From assembly GCF_030269645.1 (NCBI RefSeq), contig NZ_BSTR01000004.1, positions 1 to 64,000 of the forward strand: DNA of 64,000 nucleotides, written 5' to 3'. The position numbers were made by a program, and so were the translations under genes. The notes under the pieces were generated by a model. It had not been told where the DNA came from and did not search any database. It was given only the letters and a program-made list of their open reading frames with translations. Below are positions 20,787-30,509 of the stretch, piece after piece. Position 1 is the first letter of the stretch. Every line of letters starts with the position of its first letter. Source of the stretch: Actinokineospora sp. NBRC 105648 (GTDB lineage Bacteria; Actinomycetota; Actinomycetes; Mycobacteriales; Pseudonocardiaceae).

Positions 20787-22106
20787 CTACGCGGTGTCCG
20801 GTGTGGGCGTCTGCGGGCCGGAGAGCGCCCGGCTAGTGGTGGGGCCGAAGGTGTTGAGCAGGTCGAGCTCTTGGGCGAGCACGCCCGCGAGCCTGCGCAC
20901 GCCCTCGGAGATCCGCTCCGGCGGCGGGTAGCAGAACGACAGCCGCATCTGCCTGCTGCCGAACCCGTCGGCGTAGAAGCCGGTGCCCGGCACGTACGCC
21001 ACCCGGGCGGTGACCGCCCGGGGCTGCATGGCCTTGGTGTCGACGCCCTCCGGCACCGTGAGCCAGACGAAGAACCCACCGTCGGGCCTGGTCCACGTGC
21101 AGCCCGCGGGCATGTGCTGCTCCAGCCCGGTCAGCAGGGCGTCGCGGCGCTCGCGGTACATGGTCTGGAAGGACTTGATCTGGCCCTTCCAGTCGTGCGT
21201 GGCCAGGTAGCGCGAGACGACCATCTGGTTCAACGTGGGCGCGCACAGCGCAGCCGACTCCGCGGCCAGCACCAGCTTCTCCCGCACCGCGTGCGGCGCC
21301 AGCGCCCAGCCGACTCGCAGACCGGAGGCGAAGGTCTTGGAGAACGAACCCAGGTAGATCACGTTGTCGGCGTCCATCGACCGCAGCGCCGGGTAGATCT
21401 GGCCGTCGAAGCCCAGCAGGCCGTACGGGTTGTCCTCGATCACCAGCACGTCGTGCCGGGCGCAGATGTCCAGGACCTCGGCCCGCCGCGAGACCGCCAT
21501 CGTCACGCCCGCGGGGTTGTTGAAGTTCGGGATCGTGTACAGGAACTTGACCCGGCGGCCCGCCCGCGCGGCGGCCGCCAGCGCCGCCCGCAACGCCTCC
21601 GGCTGCAGCCCGTGCTCGTCCATCGCGACGTGGCGGACATCGGCCTGGTAGGAGGCGAAGGTGCCCAGCGCGCCCACGTAGGACGGCCCCTCGGCCAGCA
21701 CGATGTCACCCGGGTCGCAGAAGATGCGGGTGACCAGGTCCAGCGCCATCTGCGAGCCGACCGTGACCACCAGGTCGTCCGGATGGCCGACGACCCCCTC
21801 CAGGGCCATGACCTCGCAGATCTGCTCGCGCAGCAGCGGCACACCGTGCGCGGAGCCGTACTGCAGGGCGGTCAGCCCCTCCTCGGCGATGATCTGCCCG
21901 ATCTGGCTGGACAACGACTCCAGCGGCAGCGCGGCCAGGTTCGGCATCCCGCCCGCCAACGACACCACCTCGGGCCTGCTCGCCACCGCGAACAGCGCTC
22001 GCACCTCGGACGCCGTCATGCCGGCCGCCCGCGCCGCGTAGCGCCCCAGGTGCGGGTCGAGGCTGCGGGCGCCCAGTCGTTCGGGCGGCTGTCCAGAGGT
22101 CGTCAT
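20787..22106 (-). CDS. PLP-dependent aminotransferase, class I/II (439 aa)
   Basis: Fold-type I aminotransferase. Substrate and PLP motifs: YGSAHGVPLLREQIC, TIPNFNNPAGVTM, VIEDNPYGLLGF, and the PLP lysine in YLGSFSKTFASGLRVGW. It resembles 2-aminoadipate or MocR-type aminotransferase domains without the DNA-binding part. The substrate cannot be read from sequence. ATG 22106 is preceded by GGAG; an upstream TTG four codons earlier is rejected. Commonly found near parB in related actinomycetes. Confidence 0.88.
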   Translation of the reverse strand: MTTSGQPPERLGARSLDPHLGRYAARAAGMTASEVRALFAVASRPEVVSLAGGMPNLAALPLESLSSQIGQIIAEEGLTALQYGSAHGVPLLREQICEVMALEGVVGHPDDLVVTVGSQMALDLVTRIFCDPGDIVLAEGPSYVGALGTFASYQADVRHVAMDEHGLQPEALRAALAAAARAGRRVKFLYTIPNFNNPAGVTMAVSRRAEVLDICARHDVLVIEDNPYGLLGFDGQIYPALRSMDADNVIYLGSFSKTFASGLRVGWALAPHAVREKLVLAAESAALCAPTLNQMVVSRYLATHDWKGQIKSFQTMYRERRDALLTGLEQHMPAGCTWTRPDGGFFVWLTVPEGVDTKAMQPRAVTARVAYVPGTGFYADGFGSRQMRLSFCYPPPERISEGVRRLAGVLAQELDLLNTFGPTTSRALSGPQTPTPDTA

Positions 22107-22278
22107 GGCTCGCTCCAAGGGGTGGAACAGTCAAAACAGTGTAACCAGAGGAGTGACTTACCCCTGAGATTCCGCCCCGCGGTTCCGACGCAGGTCACAT
22201 CGCCCTATCCTGGGTCGCGTAGTTCGCCGTCCTCCCCTGCGGGCGCGCGACGGTATTCCGCGAGGCACGGGAGGTTGG

Positions 22279-22905
22279 GTGTCGCGACGCGTCGTCGGCG
22301 TCACGCTGGACAACCTGGAACACCTTCCGAAGCACTGCCGCGGATGCGTGTACTGGGAGTTGGCGCCGCACCTCAAGGAGCAGGCGGAGGAGTTCGGCAC
22401 CACCGAGCTGGAGAAGGAAGCCTGGGTCTCGAGCGTCCTGCTCGACTGGGGCTCCTGCGGCCGAGTGGTCTACAGCGACAAGCTCCCCGTCGGGTTCGTG
22501 CTGTACGCCCCGCCCAACGCCGTCCCCCGCGCGTCCGCGTTCCCGACGTCCCCGGTCAGCGCTGACGCGGTCGTGCTCACCGGCTTCCACGTGCTTCCGG
22601 AGTTCCGCGGCGGCGGCCTCGGCCGGATGCTCGTCCAAGCAGTGGCCAAGGACCTCACCCGGCGCGGCGTCCGGGCCCTGGAGGCCTTCGGCGACGCCCG
22701 ACCGGACGAGGAGCGCTCCTGCGTCGTCCCGGCCGACTTCCTCACCAGCGTCGGCTTCAAGACCGTGCGCCCCCACCCCCGGTGGCCCCGCCTGCGCCTG
22801 GAACTGCGCACCGGCATCACCTGGAAGGAAGACGTCGAGGCCGCCCTCGAACGCCTCCTGGGCACCGTCTCGGTCAGCACCGCCAGCCCGATCCTGCAGC
22901 GCTGA
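22279..22905 (+). CDS. GNAT-family N-acetyltransferase (208 aa)
   Basis: Acetyl-CoA-binding motif A is visible as FHVLPEFRGGGLGRMLVQAVAKDL (R-x-x-G-x-G/A type, about residues 103-126). The N-terminal part has CRGCVYWE with two cysteines, a feature of this conserved origin-proximal GNAT group (position of Rv3916c). Substrate unknown. GTG start directly after a GGGAGGTTGG segment. Divergent from the aminotransferase. Confidence 0.85.
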   Translation: MSRRVVGVTLDNLEHLPKHCRGCVYWELAPHLKEQAEEFGTTELEKEAWVSSVLLDWGSCGRVVYSDKLPVGFVLYAPPNAVPRASAFPTSPVSADAVVLTGFHVLPEFRGGGLGRMLVQAVAKDLTRRGVRALEAFGDARPDEERSCVVPADFLTSVGFKTVRPHPRWPRLRLELRTGITWKEDVEAALERLLGTVSVSTASPILQR

Positions 22906-22954
22906 CCCCCAGGCCGTCCCCGCCCCGAGAAACCACCCGTTCAGGCGACCCGAG

Positions 22955-22963
22955 TTGTCCACA
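22955..22963 (+). promoter_or_regulatory. Isolated DnaA box
   Basis: TTGTCCACA, a perfect high-GC DnaA box, in the gap after the GNAT gene, about 11 kb from oriC. A single 9-mer could occur by chance, but other perfect copies here are also intergenic. Confidence 0.45.
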
Positions 22964-23071
22964 ACCAAGATCCACACTCGCCACCACCACCCCCTGCCCA
23001 GGTAAAATGGATCGGGGATGGTCCCCCTAGGGATGGGTGGGCCGTCTCTTGGGGGTGTCTCTGGGTGGTTG

Positions 23072-24336
23072 TCAAGCCGCTGCGGGGGGCGGAGCTGGTT
23101 CGGGGTGGCGGTGGTTGGTGCGGTTGCGGAGCATCGCGTAGAGGACGTCGCAGCGGCGGGCTAGGCAGATGAGCGCGGCGTTGTGTTTCTTGCCCTCGGC
23201 TTCGTTTGCGGTCGTAGTAGGTGCGGCTGGTGGGATCGGAGAGGGCTGCGAAGGCGGCAAGGTAGAACGCGCGTTTGAGTGTGCGGTTGCCGGTGCGGGC
23301 GGGGTGTTCGCCGCGGATGCTGCTGCCGGAGCGGTGGTTGACTGGGGCGATGCCCGCGTAGGCGGCCGAGTGGGCGGAGCTGGCGAAGCCGGTGGCGTCG
23401 CCGATCTCGAGGAGGATGCGGGCGGCGGTCCTGATCCCGATGCCGGGCATCGAGGTCAGGACCGCGGCGAGAGGGGTGCGCATCGAGTGTCCCCTCGATC
23501 TCTGTTACCAGGGTTTTCTGTTGCTGGAGAAAGGTTTCAGGCTGTCGGCCAGTCGAGACGGAACCGTGTCCGCCGCGGTCGCGCCGGGGACGGTGACGGT
23601 CTGCTCGGCCAGAGCGGAGAGGATGTCGTCGACCATGCGGGCGCCCATGCGGGGAGCGTGTGTCACCGCGATCGAGGTCGGCTTCCGGCGTCCGGCCTTG
23701 CCGATCCCGACGGGTCCGCCGCAGCGGGAGGATCTCCAGCACCGCCGGGTGGCCGGTTCGGCCCGAGGACGCGTTCGAGGGCGGGATGGATTCCAGTGAG
23801 CAGCCCTCGGACGCGGTTGGAAAGGCGGTTGCCTCGCCTGCGAGGTCGTCGTCGAAGCCGACCAGGACGTCGAGCTCGGCCAGGGCGTCGTCGCCGGTGT
23901 CGACCTGGCGCAGGGTGCGGGCGGCGTCGGCGATGACGAAGGCGTCGCGGGCGTCGGTCTTGGCGTTGCCCGGATAGAGGTCGGCGATGCGGCGCATGGC
24001 CAGGCCCGGAGGGTAGGCGACCTGGTGCCCGCAAGCGCGGGCGACGGTGACCGGCAGGGCGCCGATCGTCGCGGGCTGATCGACCACCACGAGCAGCGGC
24101 CCGTGCTTGGCGAGCTTGTCGAACAAGGCCCGCAGCAGCGTCGGTTCGGTGTCGGGCAGCGGGATGTCATGGAGCCGCTTGGCCGCCGGGTCCAGGCTGA
24201 CCGCGTGATGGGCATCCAGGCCGAGGAACACCCTGAAAGTCGGTTTCCCGGGTGGGGATCGGCGATAAGCCAGCAGGTAAGCCGCCTGGTGCCCCAGCGC
24301 GGGGGCAACGTCCCGATCGGCGTCGGCAGAGACCAC
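23072..24336 (-). pseudogene. Decayed IS110-family transposase
   Basis: The N-terminal DEDD half reads VFLGLDAHHAVSL and GNAKTDARDAFVIADAARTL in one frame. The continuation RGLLTGIHPALERVLG is in another frame, the linker RMGARMVDDILSALAEQ in a third. The Transposase_20 part SMPGIGIRTAARILLEIGD...YAGIAPVNHRSGSS and the last piece KKHNAALICLARRCDVLYAMLRN are again shifted. At least four frameshifts are needed, so it is inactive. The element sits between the GNAT gene and the cwlM homologue, which are neighbours in related genomes. The element's ends are not defined; IS110 members have few or no inverted repeats. Confidence 0.85.
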
Positions 24337-24552
24337 GACTAGCAGCCTCCCGGGTCGGGAGGGCTAGTCGAACAACGCCCGCAGCTGTTGGGCGTCGGCC
24401 CGCCATGCACCGATGCCGCGACGTGGTCACCGGGTGGGCCGTCGGGCGGGCGGCACGCGGAGGGCCCAGCGTGTGACAGCTCAACGGCTTGTGTGGGCGC
24501 AGAGGTGGGGCCCGCTGGTTGAGGTGTCTCCGACCAGCGGGGCAAGCGTTTG
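24337..24552. other. Gap between transposase remnant and cwlM homologue
   Basis: About 215 bp in which I see no gene, promoter or repeat. It may include the outer end of the IS110 element or remnants of the pre-insertion spacer. Confidence 0.5.
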
Positions 24553-25692
24553 CTACTCGGCCTTGGCCAACTCGTGGGCAAGGACGTCGGCGAAGGTGAA
24601 GCTGCCGGTGGGCTGGTCGTTCTCCCCCAGCAGGTAGAGGCGCTTCACGGCCACCACGATGCCCTCGGCGACGATGTCGCGGAAGGCGGGGTCGCTCAGC
24701 CTGCGGCGGTCGTCCTGGTTGGTGAGGTAGCCGATCTCGATGCGGACGGCTGGGCAGCGGGTGAGGCGGAGCAGCTCCCAGGTCTTGGGGTGGGCGCCGC
24801 AGTCGCGCAGGCCGGTGCGCTTGGCGATCTCGCGCTGGATCAGGCCCGCCATGGCCTCGCCCAGCGTCGAGGTGGTGCCGTTCCCGGTGCCGAAGTGGAA
24901 GCTGGCGACGCCCTGGGCGAACGGCGAACCGTTGCCGTCCGAGTGCAGGGACAGGACCAGGTCCGCGCCCGCCTCGTTCGCGAACGCCGCGCGTTCGGAC
25001 TCGTCGGGGCACTGGTCGGGGCCCCTGGAGAGCAGGGCCTCCATGCCGGTGGCGACCATCCGGCCCTCGAGCCTGCGGGCCAGGTCCCACATCAGTTCCG
25101 ACTCGTTGACGCCCTCGACCGCCACACCGGTGTCGGTGGCGCCGTGGCCGGGGTCGATGACGATGCGCTTGCCGGTCAGGCGGGGGCCGGAGCGGCGGAC
25201 GCGTTCCTGCTCACGCAGCAGCACCGGACGGCCACCGCGGGCGCGCGGGGACAGCTGGCGCAGGCCGCGGATGGTCTCCGGGCCGCAGATGCCGTCGACC
25301 GTCAGCCCGTAGTCGCGCTGGAAGTTGCGCAGCGCGGCCTCGGTCTGGTGACCGAACACCCCGTTCGGGCGACCCGCGTCGTAGCCCAGCTCGAGCATCC
25401 GCTCCTGCAGGGTCACCACGTCGTCGCCGGTGATCGGGGCGGAGACGAGGTAGGCCAGCGGGCGGCCGCCGAGCTGGTAGGTGGCATCACGCAGGGCGCG
25501 GTAGGTCGCCGGGCCGATGAGGCCGTCGGTGATCAGGCCGCGCTGCTGCTGGAACGTCCGGATGGCGTGCTCCATGACCTGGTCGAACTGGTCGTGGACG
25601 CCGCCGACCGCAGGCATCAGGCCCAACGCTGCGAGCGTGGACCGAACCTCGGCTACGGCCGGCCCCCCATCGCCGCGGCGCAGTACCCGCAT
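24553..25692 (-). CDS. cwlM: N-acetylmuramoyl-L-alanine amidase, CwlM-like (379 aa)
   Basis: Two peptidoglycan-binding repeats (residues ~5-70 and ~90-148: RTFQQQRGLITDGLIGP, LRNFQRDYGLTVDGICGP) precede an Amidase_3 domain with IVIDPGHGATDTG (His183), VNESELMWDLA, LVLSLHSDGNG and VRIEIGYLTNQDD. There is no signal peptide. In Mycobacterium tuberculosis the syntenic CwlM is cytoplasmic, is phosphorylated by PknB and activates MurA, so a regulatory role is likely here too. ATG 25692 is chosen over an in-frame ATG 21 codons upstream because it matches the usual N-terminus and has GAGG before it. Confidence 0.88.
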   Translation of the reverse strand: MRVLRRGDGGPAVAEVRSTLAALGLMPAVGGVHDQFDQVMEHAIRTFQQQRGLITDGLIGPATYRALRDATYQLGGRPLAYLVSAPITGDDVVTLQERMLELGYDAGRPNGVFGHQTEAALRNFQRDYGLTVDGICGPETIRGLRQLSPRARGGRPVLLREQERVRRSGPRLTGKRIVIDPGHGATDTGVAVEGVNESELMWDLARRLEGRMVATGMEALLSRGPDQCPDESERAAFANEAGADLVLSLHSDGNGSPFAQGVASFHFGTGNGTTSTLGEAMAGLIQREIAKRTGLRDCGAHPKTWELLRLTRCPAVRIEIGYLTNQDDRRRLSDPAFRDIVAEGIVVAVKRLYLLGENDQPTGSFTFADVLAHELAKAE

Positions 25693-25807
25693 GCACGCCT
25701 CGCTCTCCACTCGTGCACCCGAAACAGGCGGTGCTGAACCTGACAGGTCACCCATTGTGCCTTGCCGGACTTCCCGTCCCCCGCAGGGATGGCGGGTGGG
25801 TCGCTCG

Positions 25808-25856
25808 GAAAACCGAAACGGGGCTCCCGCGTCGCCTGACGAGACGCGCGAGCCCC
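25808..25856 (-). terminator. Terminator of trxB-trxA
   Basis: A 15-bp stem with one mismatch is formed by CGGGGCTCCCGCGTC (25820-25834) and GACGCGCGAGCCCCG (25842-25856). On the minus strand it is followed by GTTTCGGTTTTCC. It lies 17 bp beyond the trxA stop. Confidence 0.88.
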
Positions 25857-25873
25857 GGGTTCGGGTTGCCTGC

Positions 25874-26203
25874 TCAGCCCAGGTAATCCTGCAGCTCGTT
25901 GAGCAGCAGCGCCTTGGGCTTGGCACCGACGATGGTCTTCACCGCGCGACCGCCCTGGAAGACGATCATGGTGGGGACCGACATGACCTGGTAGTCGCGT
26001 GCGGTGCCCGGGTTCTTGTCGATGTCGAGCTTGGCGACGGTGATCTTGTCGGAGTAGTCCGCCGCGATCTCCTCCAGCAGCGGGGCGACCATCCGGCACG
26101 GCCCGCACCAGGTGGCCCAGAAGTCCACGATCACGGGCTTCTCGCTGATCAGGACGTCGTCGGCGAACGAGTTGTCGGTGACGGTGACGGTGTTACCGGC
26201 CAT
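25874..26203 (-). CDS. trxA: Thioredoxin (109 aa)
   Basis: General disulfide reductant. The active site is WCGPC (residues 32-36) in DFWATWCGPCRMV. The cis-proline region is VPTMIVFQ. Full-length single-domain thioredoxin. ATG 26203 with GGGAG upstream. Directly downstream of trxB, as in the mycobacterial trxB2-trxC pair, and ends at a strong terminator. Confidence 0.98.
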   Translation of the reverse strand: MAGNTVTVTDNSFADDVLISEKPVIVDFWATWCGPCRMVAPLLEEIAADYSDKITVAKLDIDKNPGTARDYQVMSVPTMIVFQGGRAVKTIVGAKPKALLLNELQDYLG

Positions 26204-26253
26204 CGTGGTCTCCCTGCGGGCGGTGGGTGGATATGGGGCGGGCGGATGTGGGG

Positions 26254-27249
26254 TCAGTTGGCGGGGCCGTAGCCGCCGCCGACCAGCTCGGGGGCCAGTT
26301 CGGCGGACTCCTCGCCGCGCTCGGCGAGCCAGCGCTCGGCGTCGATCGCCGCCGAGCAGCCGGAGCCCGCGGCGGTGATGGCCTGGCGGTAGGTGTGGTC
26401 GACGAGGTCGCCCGCGGCGAACACACCGTCGAGGTTGGTGTGCGTGGAGCGGCCCTGGGTCCGCACGTAGCCCTCGTCGTCGAGGTCCACCTGGCCTGCC
26501 ACCAGCGCGCTGCGCGGGTCGTGGCCGATGGCGACGAAGAAGCCGGTGACGTCGAGGTCGGAGACCTCGCCGGTGCGGGTGTCGCGCAGCCGCAGGCCGC
26601 TGACCTTGGCGTCGCCGAGCACCTCGGTGACCTCGGAGTTGAGCTGCCAGCGGATCTTCTCGTTGGCCCGGGCGCGCTCCAGCATGATCCTGGAGGCGCG
26701 GAAGTCCTCGCGCCGGTGGATGACGGTGACCGAGCGGGCGAAGCGGGTGAGGAAGGTGGCCTCCTCCATCGCCGAGTCGCCGCCGCCGAGGACCGCGATG
26801 TCCTGGTCGCGGAAGAAGAAGCCGTCGCAGGTGGCGCACGCGGACACGCCGCGGCCGAGCAGCTCCTGCTCACCGGGCACGTTGAGGTAGCGGGCCGCCG
26901 CGCCCATCGCCAGCACCACGGCCTTGGCCGCGTAGCGGACGCCATCGGCGACGACGTACTTGACCGGTCCGTCCAGCTCGACCGACTCGACGTCCTGCGG
27001 GCGCAGCTCGGCGCCGAACCGCTCGGCCTGGGCGCGCATCTGCTCCATCAGGTCCGGACCCATGATGCCGTCGCGGAACCCGGGGAAGTTCTCCACCTCG
27101 GTGGTGGTCATCAGGGCGCCGCCGAACTGGGCGCCCTCGAAGACCAGCGGTTCGAGCTGGGCGCGCGCGGCGTAGACGGCCGCGGTGTAGCCCGCGGGTC
27201 CGGATCCGACGACGATCAAGTTCCGGATCTGGTCCGCGTCCGCAGCCAT
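26254..27249 (-). CDS. trxB: Thioredoxin reductase (331 aa)
   Basis: NADPH-dependent flavoenzyme that reduces TrxA. FAD-binding GSGPAG is at 15-20. The redox pair is in CATCDG (Cys138, Cys141). The NADPH motif is [12 protein letters not shown], and the C-terminal FAD motif is VFAAGDLVD. Normal length. Located between the sigM/anti-sigma pair and trxA; in related actinobacteria thioredoxin genes are targets of the disulfide-stress sigma factors. Confidence 0.98.
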   Translation of the reverse strand: MAADADQIRNLIVVGSGPAGYTAAVYAARAQLEPLVFEGAQFGGALMTTTEVENFPGFRDGIMGPDLMEQMRAQAERFGAELRPQDVESVELDGPVKYVVADGVRYAAKAVVLAMGAAARYLNVPGEQELLGRGVSACATCDGFFFRDQDIAVLGGGDSAMEEATFLTRFARSVTVIHRREDFRASRIMLERARANEKIRWQLNSEVTEVLGDAKVSGLRLRDTRTGEVSDLDVTGFFVAIGHDPRSALVAGQVDLDDEGYVRTQGRSTHTNLDGVFAAGDLVDHTYRQAITAAGSGCSAAIDAERWLAERGEESAELAPELVGGGYGPAN

Positions 27250-27407
27250 CTGTCCTCCATCGGCTCAGCCGGGCAGCTCCGCCCGGTCGCACTTGGTGTC
27301 AACGCGATCGTAGGCGGCCGTTGTTCCACGGCCGCCAGTGATGGCGGGCACCAAGGCGGAGCCAGGTTCGGGCCGGGGTTCAGCCGGGGAAGCCGGGGCG
27401 GCCCGGG

Positions 27408-28190
27408 TCAGCCGATGGTGCCGTTGAACAGCGCGGCGCAGTCGGGTTCGACGACCAGGACGCGGAACTTGGCGATGCCGTCCAGCTGCAGGATCATCGT
27501 GCCCGGCTTGCCGTCCAGCGTCACCGGGCGGACTCCGACGACCTGGTTCTTCGCCGGGTCGAGCTTGTTCTCCGCGCGGCACCGATCCACTCCGGCGCGG
27601 TCCTTGAGCGGGCCGTAGTCGAAGCGGTTGACGACCTTGTTGGGCACGCCCGCCAGCTCGGTGCTCTTGACCGCGAGCGGGCCCTCTTGGCCGGAGTTGT
27701 CGCTCGGCGGGAGCACGGCGGTCGGGGCCGGTTCGGCGACACCGCCGGTCTGCTGGGTGCCGGGCAGCACGGCAAAACCGACGGCCACCGCGGCGGCGGC
27801 AGCGGTGAGCAGGCCGGCTCCCCAGGCGGCGCGCTTGCCACGCCTGCCGCGGGCCGCGCTCAGGTCGATCACCGGCGCGATCTCGGGCAGCGGTTCGCGC
27901 ACCGCGACCGGGTGGCCGAAGGCCTGCCTGGCCTCGGCGTCGAGGGCGGCGTCGAGCCGGGCGGCGAAGGTCGCGGGCATCGGCGCGACCGGGGCGTTGC
28001 CCAGCTCACCGAGCCCGACCTTGACCGAGTCGAGCGCCTCGATGACCGCCTTGGCGGCCGGGTCGGCGTTGACCCGGGGCCACAACCGGGCGCTCTGCTC
28101 GGCGTCCAGGACGCCCGCGTGCAGGTCGGCGAGCAGGTCGACGGACCATGGCGGCCCGCCGGGGCCTCCGCCCCGAAGCTCGTCCGTCAT
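27408..28190 (-). CDS. Membrane-anchored anti-sigma factor for the ECF sigma (260 aa)
   Basis: Encoded immediately after the ECF sigma gene with an ATGA overlap. The N-terminal ~110 residues are an acidic, helical cytoplasmic part, followed by one transmembrane segment (AAWGAGLLTAAAAAVAVGFAV, about residues 136-156) and a ~100-residue outer domain with two cysteines (DRCRAENKL, VEPDCAALF). Position and topology match RsmA (Rv3912), the SigM anti-sigma of mycobacteria. No HCC zinc motif is seen, so regulation is unlikely to be the RsrA thiol type. Confidence 0.85.
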   Translation of the reverse strand: MTDELRGGGPGGPPWSVDLLADLHAGVLDAEQSARLWPRVNADPAAKAVIEALDSVKVGLGELGNAPVAPMPATFAARLDAALDAEARQAFGHPVAVREPLPEIAPVIDLSAARGRRGKRAAWGAGLLTAAAAAVAVGFAVLPGTQQTGGVAEPAPTAVLPPSDNSGQEGPLAVKSTELAGVPNKVVNRFDYGPLKDRAGVDRCRAENKLDPAKNQVVGVRPVTLDGKPGTMILQLDGIAKFRVLVVEPDCAALFNGTIG

Positions 28191-28804
28191 CGTCCCTCCC
28201 AGTGGCGCCTGTTTGCGTCTGCGACAGCGCCACCTCGGACGTTCGCATCTGCATCGGGGTTCCGAAGATGTCCGAGAACTTTGGCCAGCTTCGCGCGTCC
28301 GCGCGCGCACCTGCTCTTGACGGTGCCCTCCGCGATCCCGAGCATCTTGGCTGTCTCAGCCACCGAGTAGCCCTCGACGTCGACTAAGACGATGGGGACG
28401 CGTTGGTCCTCGGACAGCTCGGACAGCGCGGTCTGCACGACCAGCCGGGTCTCGCGCTCGGCCATCGCGTCGCGGGGGGTGACCGGCTCGCCGGGACCGG
28501 TCTCGGGCAGCGGCACGGTCGGGCGGGCCTGCCTGCGCCGGACCCGGTCCAGGCAGGCGTTGACCACGATGCGGTGCAGCCAGGTGGTGACCTGCGACTC
28601 GGCGCGGAAGGACCCGGCGGCGCGGAAGGCGGAGATGAACGCCTCCTGCAGCGCGTCGGAGGCCTCCTCCGGATCGCGCAGCGTGCGCAGCGCCACCGCC
28701 CACAGCCGGTCGCGGTGCCTGCGCACGAGTTCGGCGAAGGCACGGGGGTCTCCCGCGGCGTGCGCCGCGATGAGGTCGGCGTCCGAACTGGCTGCGGCAG
28801 TCAC
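28187..28804 (-). CDS. sigM: ECF RNA polymerase sigma factor, SigM-like (205 aa)
   Basis: Region 2 is visible as AFAELVRRHRDRLWAVALRTL and DALQEAFISAFRAA, and region 4 as YSVAETAKMLGIAEGTVKSR. No region 1 or 3. GTG start at 28804 with a weak ribosome site. It overlaps its anti-sigma gene by 4 nt and is syntenic with sigM (Rv3911), next to the MurJ/pseudokinase genes and trxB. Confidence 0.93.
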   Translation of the reverse strand: MTAAASSDADLIAAHAAGDPRAFAELVRRHRDRLWAVALRTLRDPEEASDALQEAFISAFRAAGSFRAESQVTTWLHRIVVNACLDRVRRRQARPTVPLPETGPGEPVTPRDAMAERETRLVVQTALSELSEDQRVPIVLVDVEGYSVAETAKMLGIAEGTVKSRCARGRAKLAKVLGHLRNPDADANVRGGAVADANRRHWEGR

Positions 28805-28872
28805 CCGGACAGCGTATAGGGCGGTCGCTGGATCGCTGAACCCCGCTCCGACCAGCGGATACGCCGGTCGGA

Positions 28873-30438
28873 CTACTTCGCGCGGACGAACCCGACGTCG
28901 GTCAACTCCGAGACGTTGCCGGTGGCCAGGGTGGTGATCCAGATCAGCAGGTGCTGGGTCGGCTCGGCGCTGTCGAGCTGCAGCCGGGTCTTGCCCGGCT
29001 GCAGGGTGGCCCGGCCGATGACCTTGGTGTCGGCCAGGCCGGGCTTCTCCGAGGGCGCGGTGCGGATCTCGACCACGGTGCCGCCGCTGGGCGAGTCGAT
29101 CACCACCTCGGCGAACGGGACCGGCTCGGCGAACGAGGCCATGATCCCGACGCCGGGCTTGAGCGCCGGGAACTGCTGCTGGTACTTGTCGGTCTTCCAG
29201 GACGTCTTCGGGTCGCCGTCGACCGCGCGGCTGGCCCGGCGCGGGTTGTCCGGGGTGCCCTTGACGTTGAACACCTGCACGCCCGCGGACTGGATCGGCT
29301 CGCCGGGCTGCGGCGGGGCCGGGTTGTTCTGGCCACCGCCGCCACCCGGCGCGGTCGCGACCACGGTCGGCCCGCCCGCGCTGGGCGCGTCGTCGCCGAA
29401 GAAGCTGATCAGCTGGATGCCCACCCAGGCCAGCACGCCGACGGTGGCCACCGCGAGCGCGGTGACGCCGATGGCGAGCTTGCGCCGCTTCGAGCGGTCG
29501 TTGTTGGGCCTGCGGGTGGTCCAGACGGTGCCGTCGTCGTCGTAGTCCTCGTCCGGGTCGTCCTCGACGGCGTCGATCCGCTGGGTGACGTCCTCGATGA
29601 CCTTCGCCCGCTCCAGCACCCGGATCAGGCCCGAGCTGGTGCGGATGCCGCCGGTGGCGTCGTCGGAGAGGCTGCGCACCGCGGCCGAGGACAGCTCGTA
29701 CGGGATGTAGGGGAACAGGTTGCGCGGCGCGATGACCTGGCCGTCGGGGCCCAGCGGCGCGGTCGGGATCGCCGCGGGGGCGCCCGCCAGCGGCCAACGG
29801 CCGGTGAGCAGCAGGTACAGGATGGCGCCGAGACCGCGCACGTCGTCCTGCAGCGTCGCGGCGGGCAGCGGGCCGGGGAAGGCCAGCCGGAGCAGGCCGT
29901 CCGGGGTGACCCGGACCCGCTGCGGGTGGTCGACGCCCAGGACCATGCCCGAGTGGTGGGCCTGCTCGACCGCGGCGGCCAGCGGCTCCAGCAGGCGAGC
30001 GGCGGTGGCCGGGGGCAGCGGGTGCTCGGCGATCACGTCGATCAGGTCGGTGCCCTGCGCCCAGTCGGCCACGATCAGGCCGAGCAGCCCCTCGCCGGGG
30101 GCCACGCCGTTGCCGGGACCCAGGACGTCGAGGACCCGGGAGGTGCCGGGGTGGGTGATCCGCGCGGCGTGCATGGTGCGCTCGAGGGTGCGGCGCGCGT
30201 TGGCCGCGGCCACCGTGTCACCGGGCTCGCCGACCAGCAGGGTGAGGGCCACGTCGCGGCGCAGCTGACCGTCCTGGGCGCGCCAGAGGTGGGCGTTGGC
30301 CCGCTCGTCGAGGCCGAACTCCGCGAGCAGCCGGTAGCGCCCGTCGCCGACCACACCACCAGGGACGAGGAAGCCGTCCCTGGCCCTGATGCCAGCCGCC
30401 GCCTCGCCCACCGGGTACTCGGTCCGCCTCGTCGTCAC
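28873..30438 (-). CDS. Serine/threonine pseudokinase with transmembrane and discoidin-like domains (521 aa)
   Basis: Residues ~25-285 have a protein-kinase-like fold (DGRYRLLAEFGLDERANAHLWRA). The catalytic residues are gone: the VAxK lysine is Thr in DVALTLLV, the HRD loop reads DHPQRVRVTPDG and the DFG position reads LAFPG. A transmembrane helix follows at about 312-338 (GVTALAVATVGVLAWVGIQL). The outer C-terminal ~150 residues resemble a discoidin/F5-8C-like beta-sandwich (SRAVDGDPKTSWKTD). In M. tuberculosis this pseudokinase is fused to MviN (Rv3910) and, phosphorylated by PknB, recruits FhaA. Here it is a separate gene 71 bp after murJ. Confidence 0.9.
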   Translation of the reverse strand: MTTRRTEYPVGEAAAGIRARDGFLVPGGVVGDGRYRLLAEFGLDERANAHLWRAQDGQLRRDVALTLLVGEPGDTVAAANARRTLERTMHAARITHPGTSRVLDVLGPGNGVAPGEGLLGLIVADWAQGTDLIDVIAEHPLPPATAARLLEPLAAAVEQAHHSGMVLGVDHPQRVRVTPDGLLRLAFPGPLPAATLQDDVRGLGAILYLLLTGRWPLAGAPAAIPTAPLGPDGQVIAPRNLFPYIPYELSSAAVRSLSDDATGGIRTSSGLIRVLERAKVIEDVTQRIDAVEDDPDEDYDDDGTVWTTRRPNNDRSKRRKLAIGVTALAVATVGVLAWVGIQLISFFGDDAPSAGGPTVVATAPGGGGGQNNPAPPQPGEPIQSAGVQVFNVKGTPDNPRRASRAVDGDPKTSWKTDKYQQQFPALKPGVGIMASFAEPVPFAEVVIDSPSGGTVVEIRTAPSEKPGLADTKVIGRATLQPGKTRLQLDSAEPTQHLLIWITTLATGNVSELTDVGFVRAK

Positions 30439-30509
30439 CGGTCTCTCTCCACCTGCCGCTACCGCGTCGAGCGTACGTGAAATCAGTCGGTCACCGGGGA
30501 CGAACGAGG

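Noticed and set aside
27250-27407. Possible small gene between trxB and the anti-sigma gene
   Set aside because: The 157-bp gap is GC-rich with hairpin potential only; no start with a ribosome site and no conserved peptide was found.
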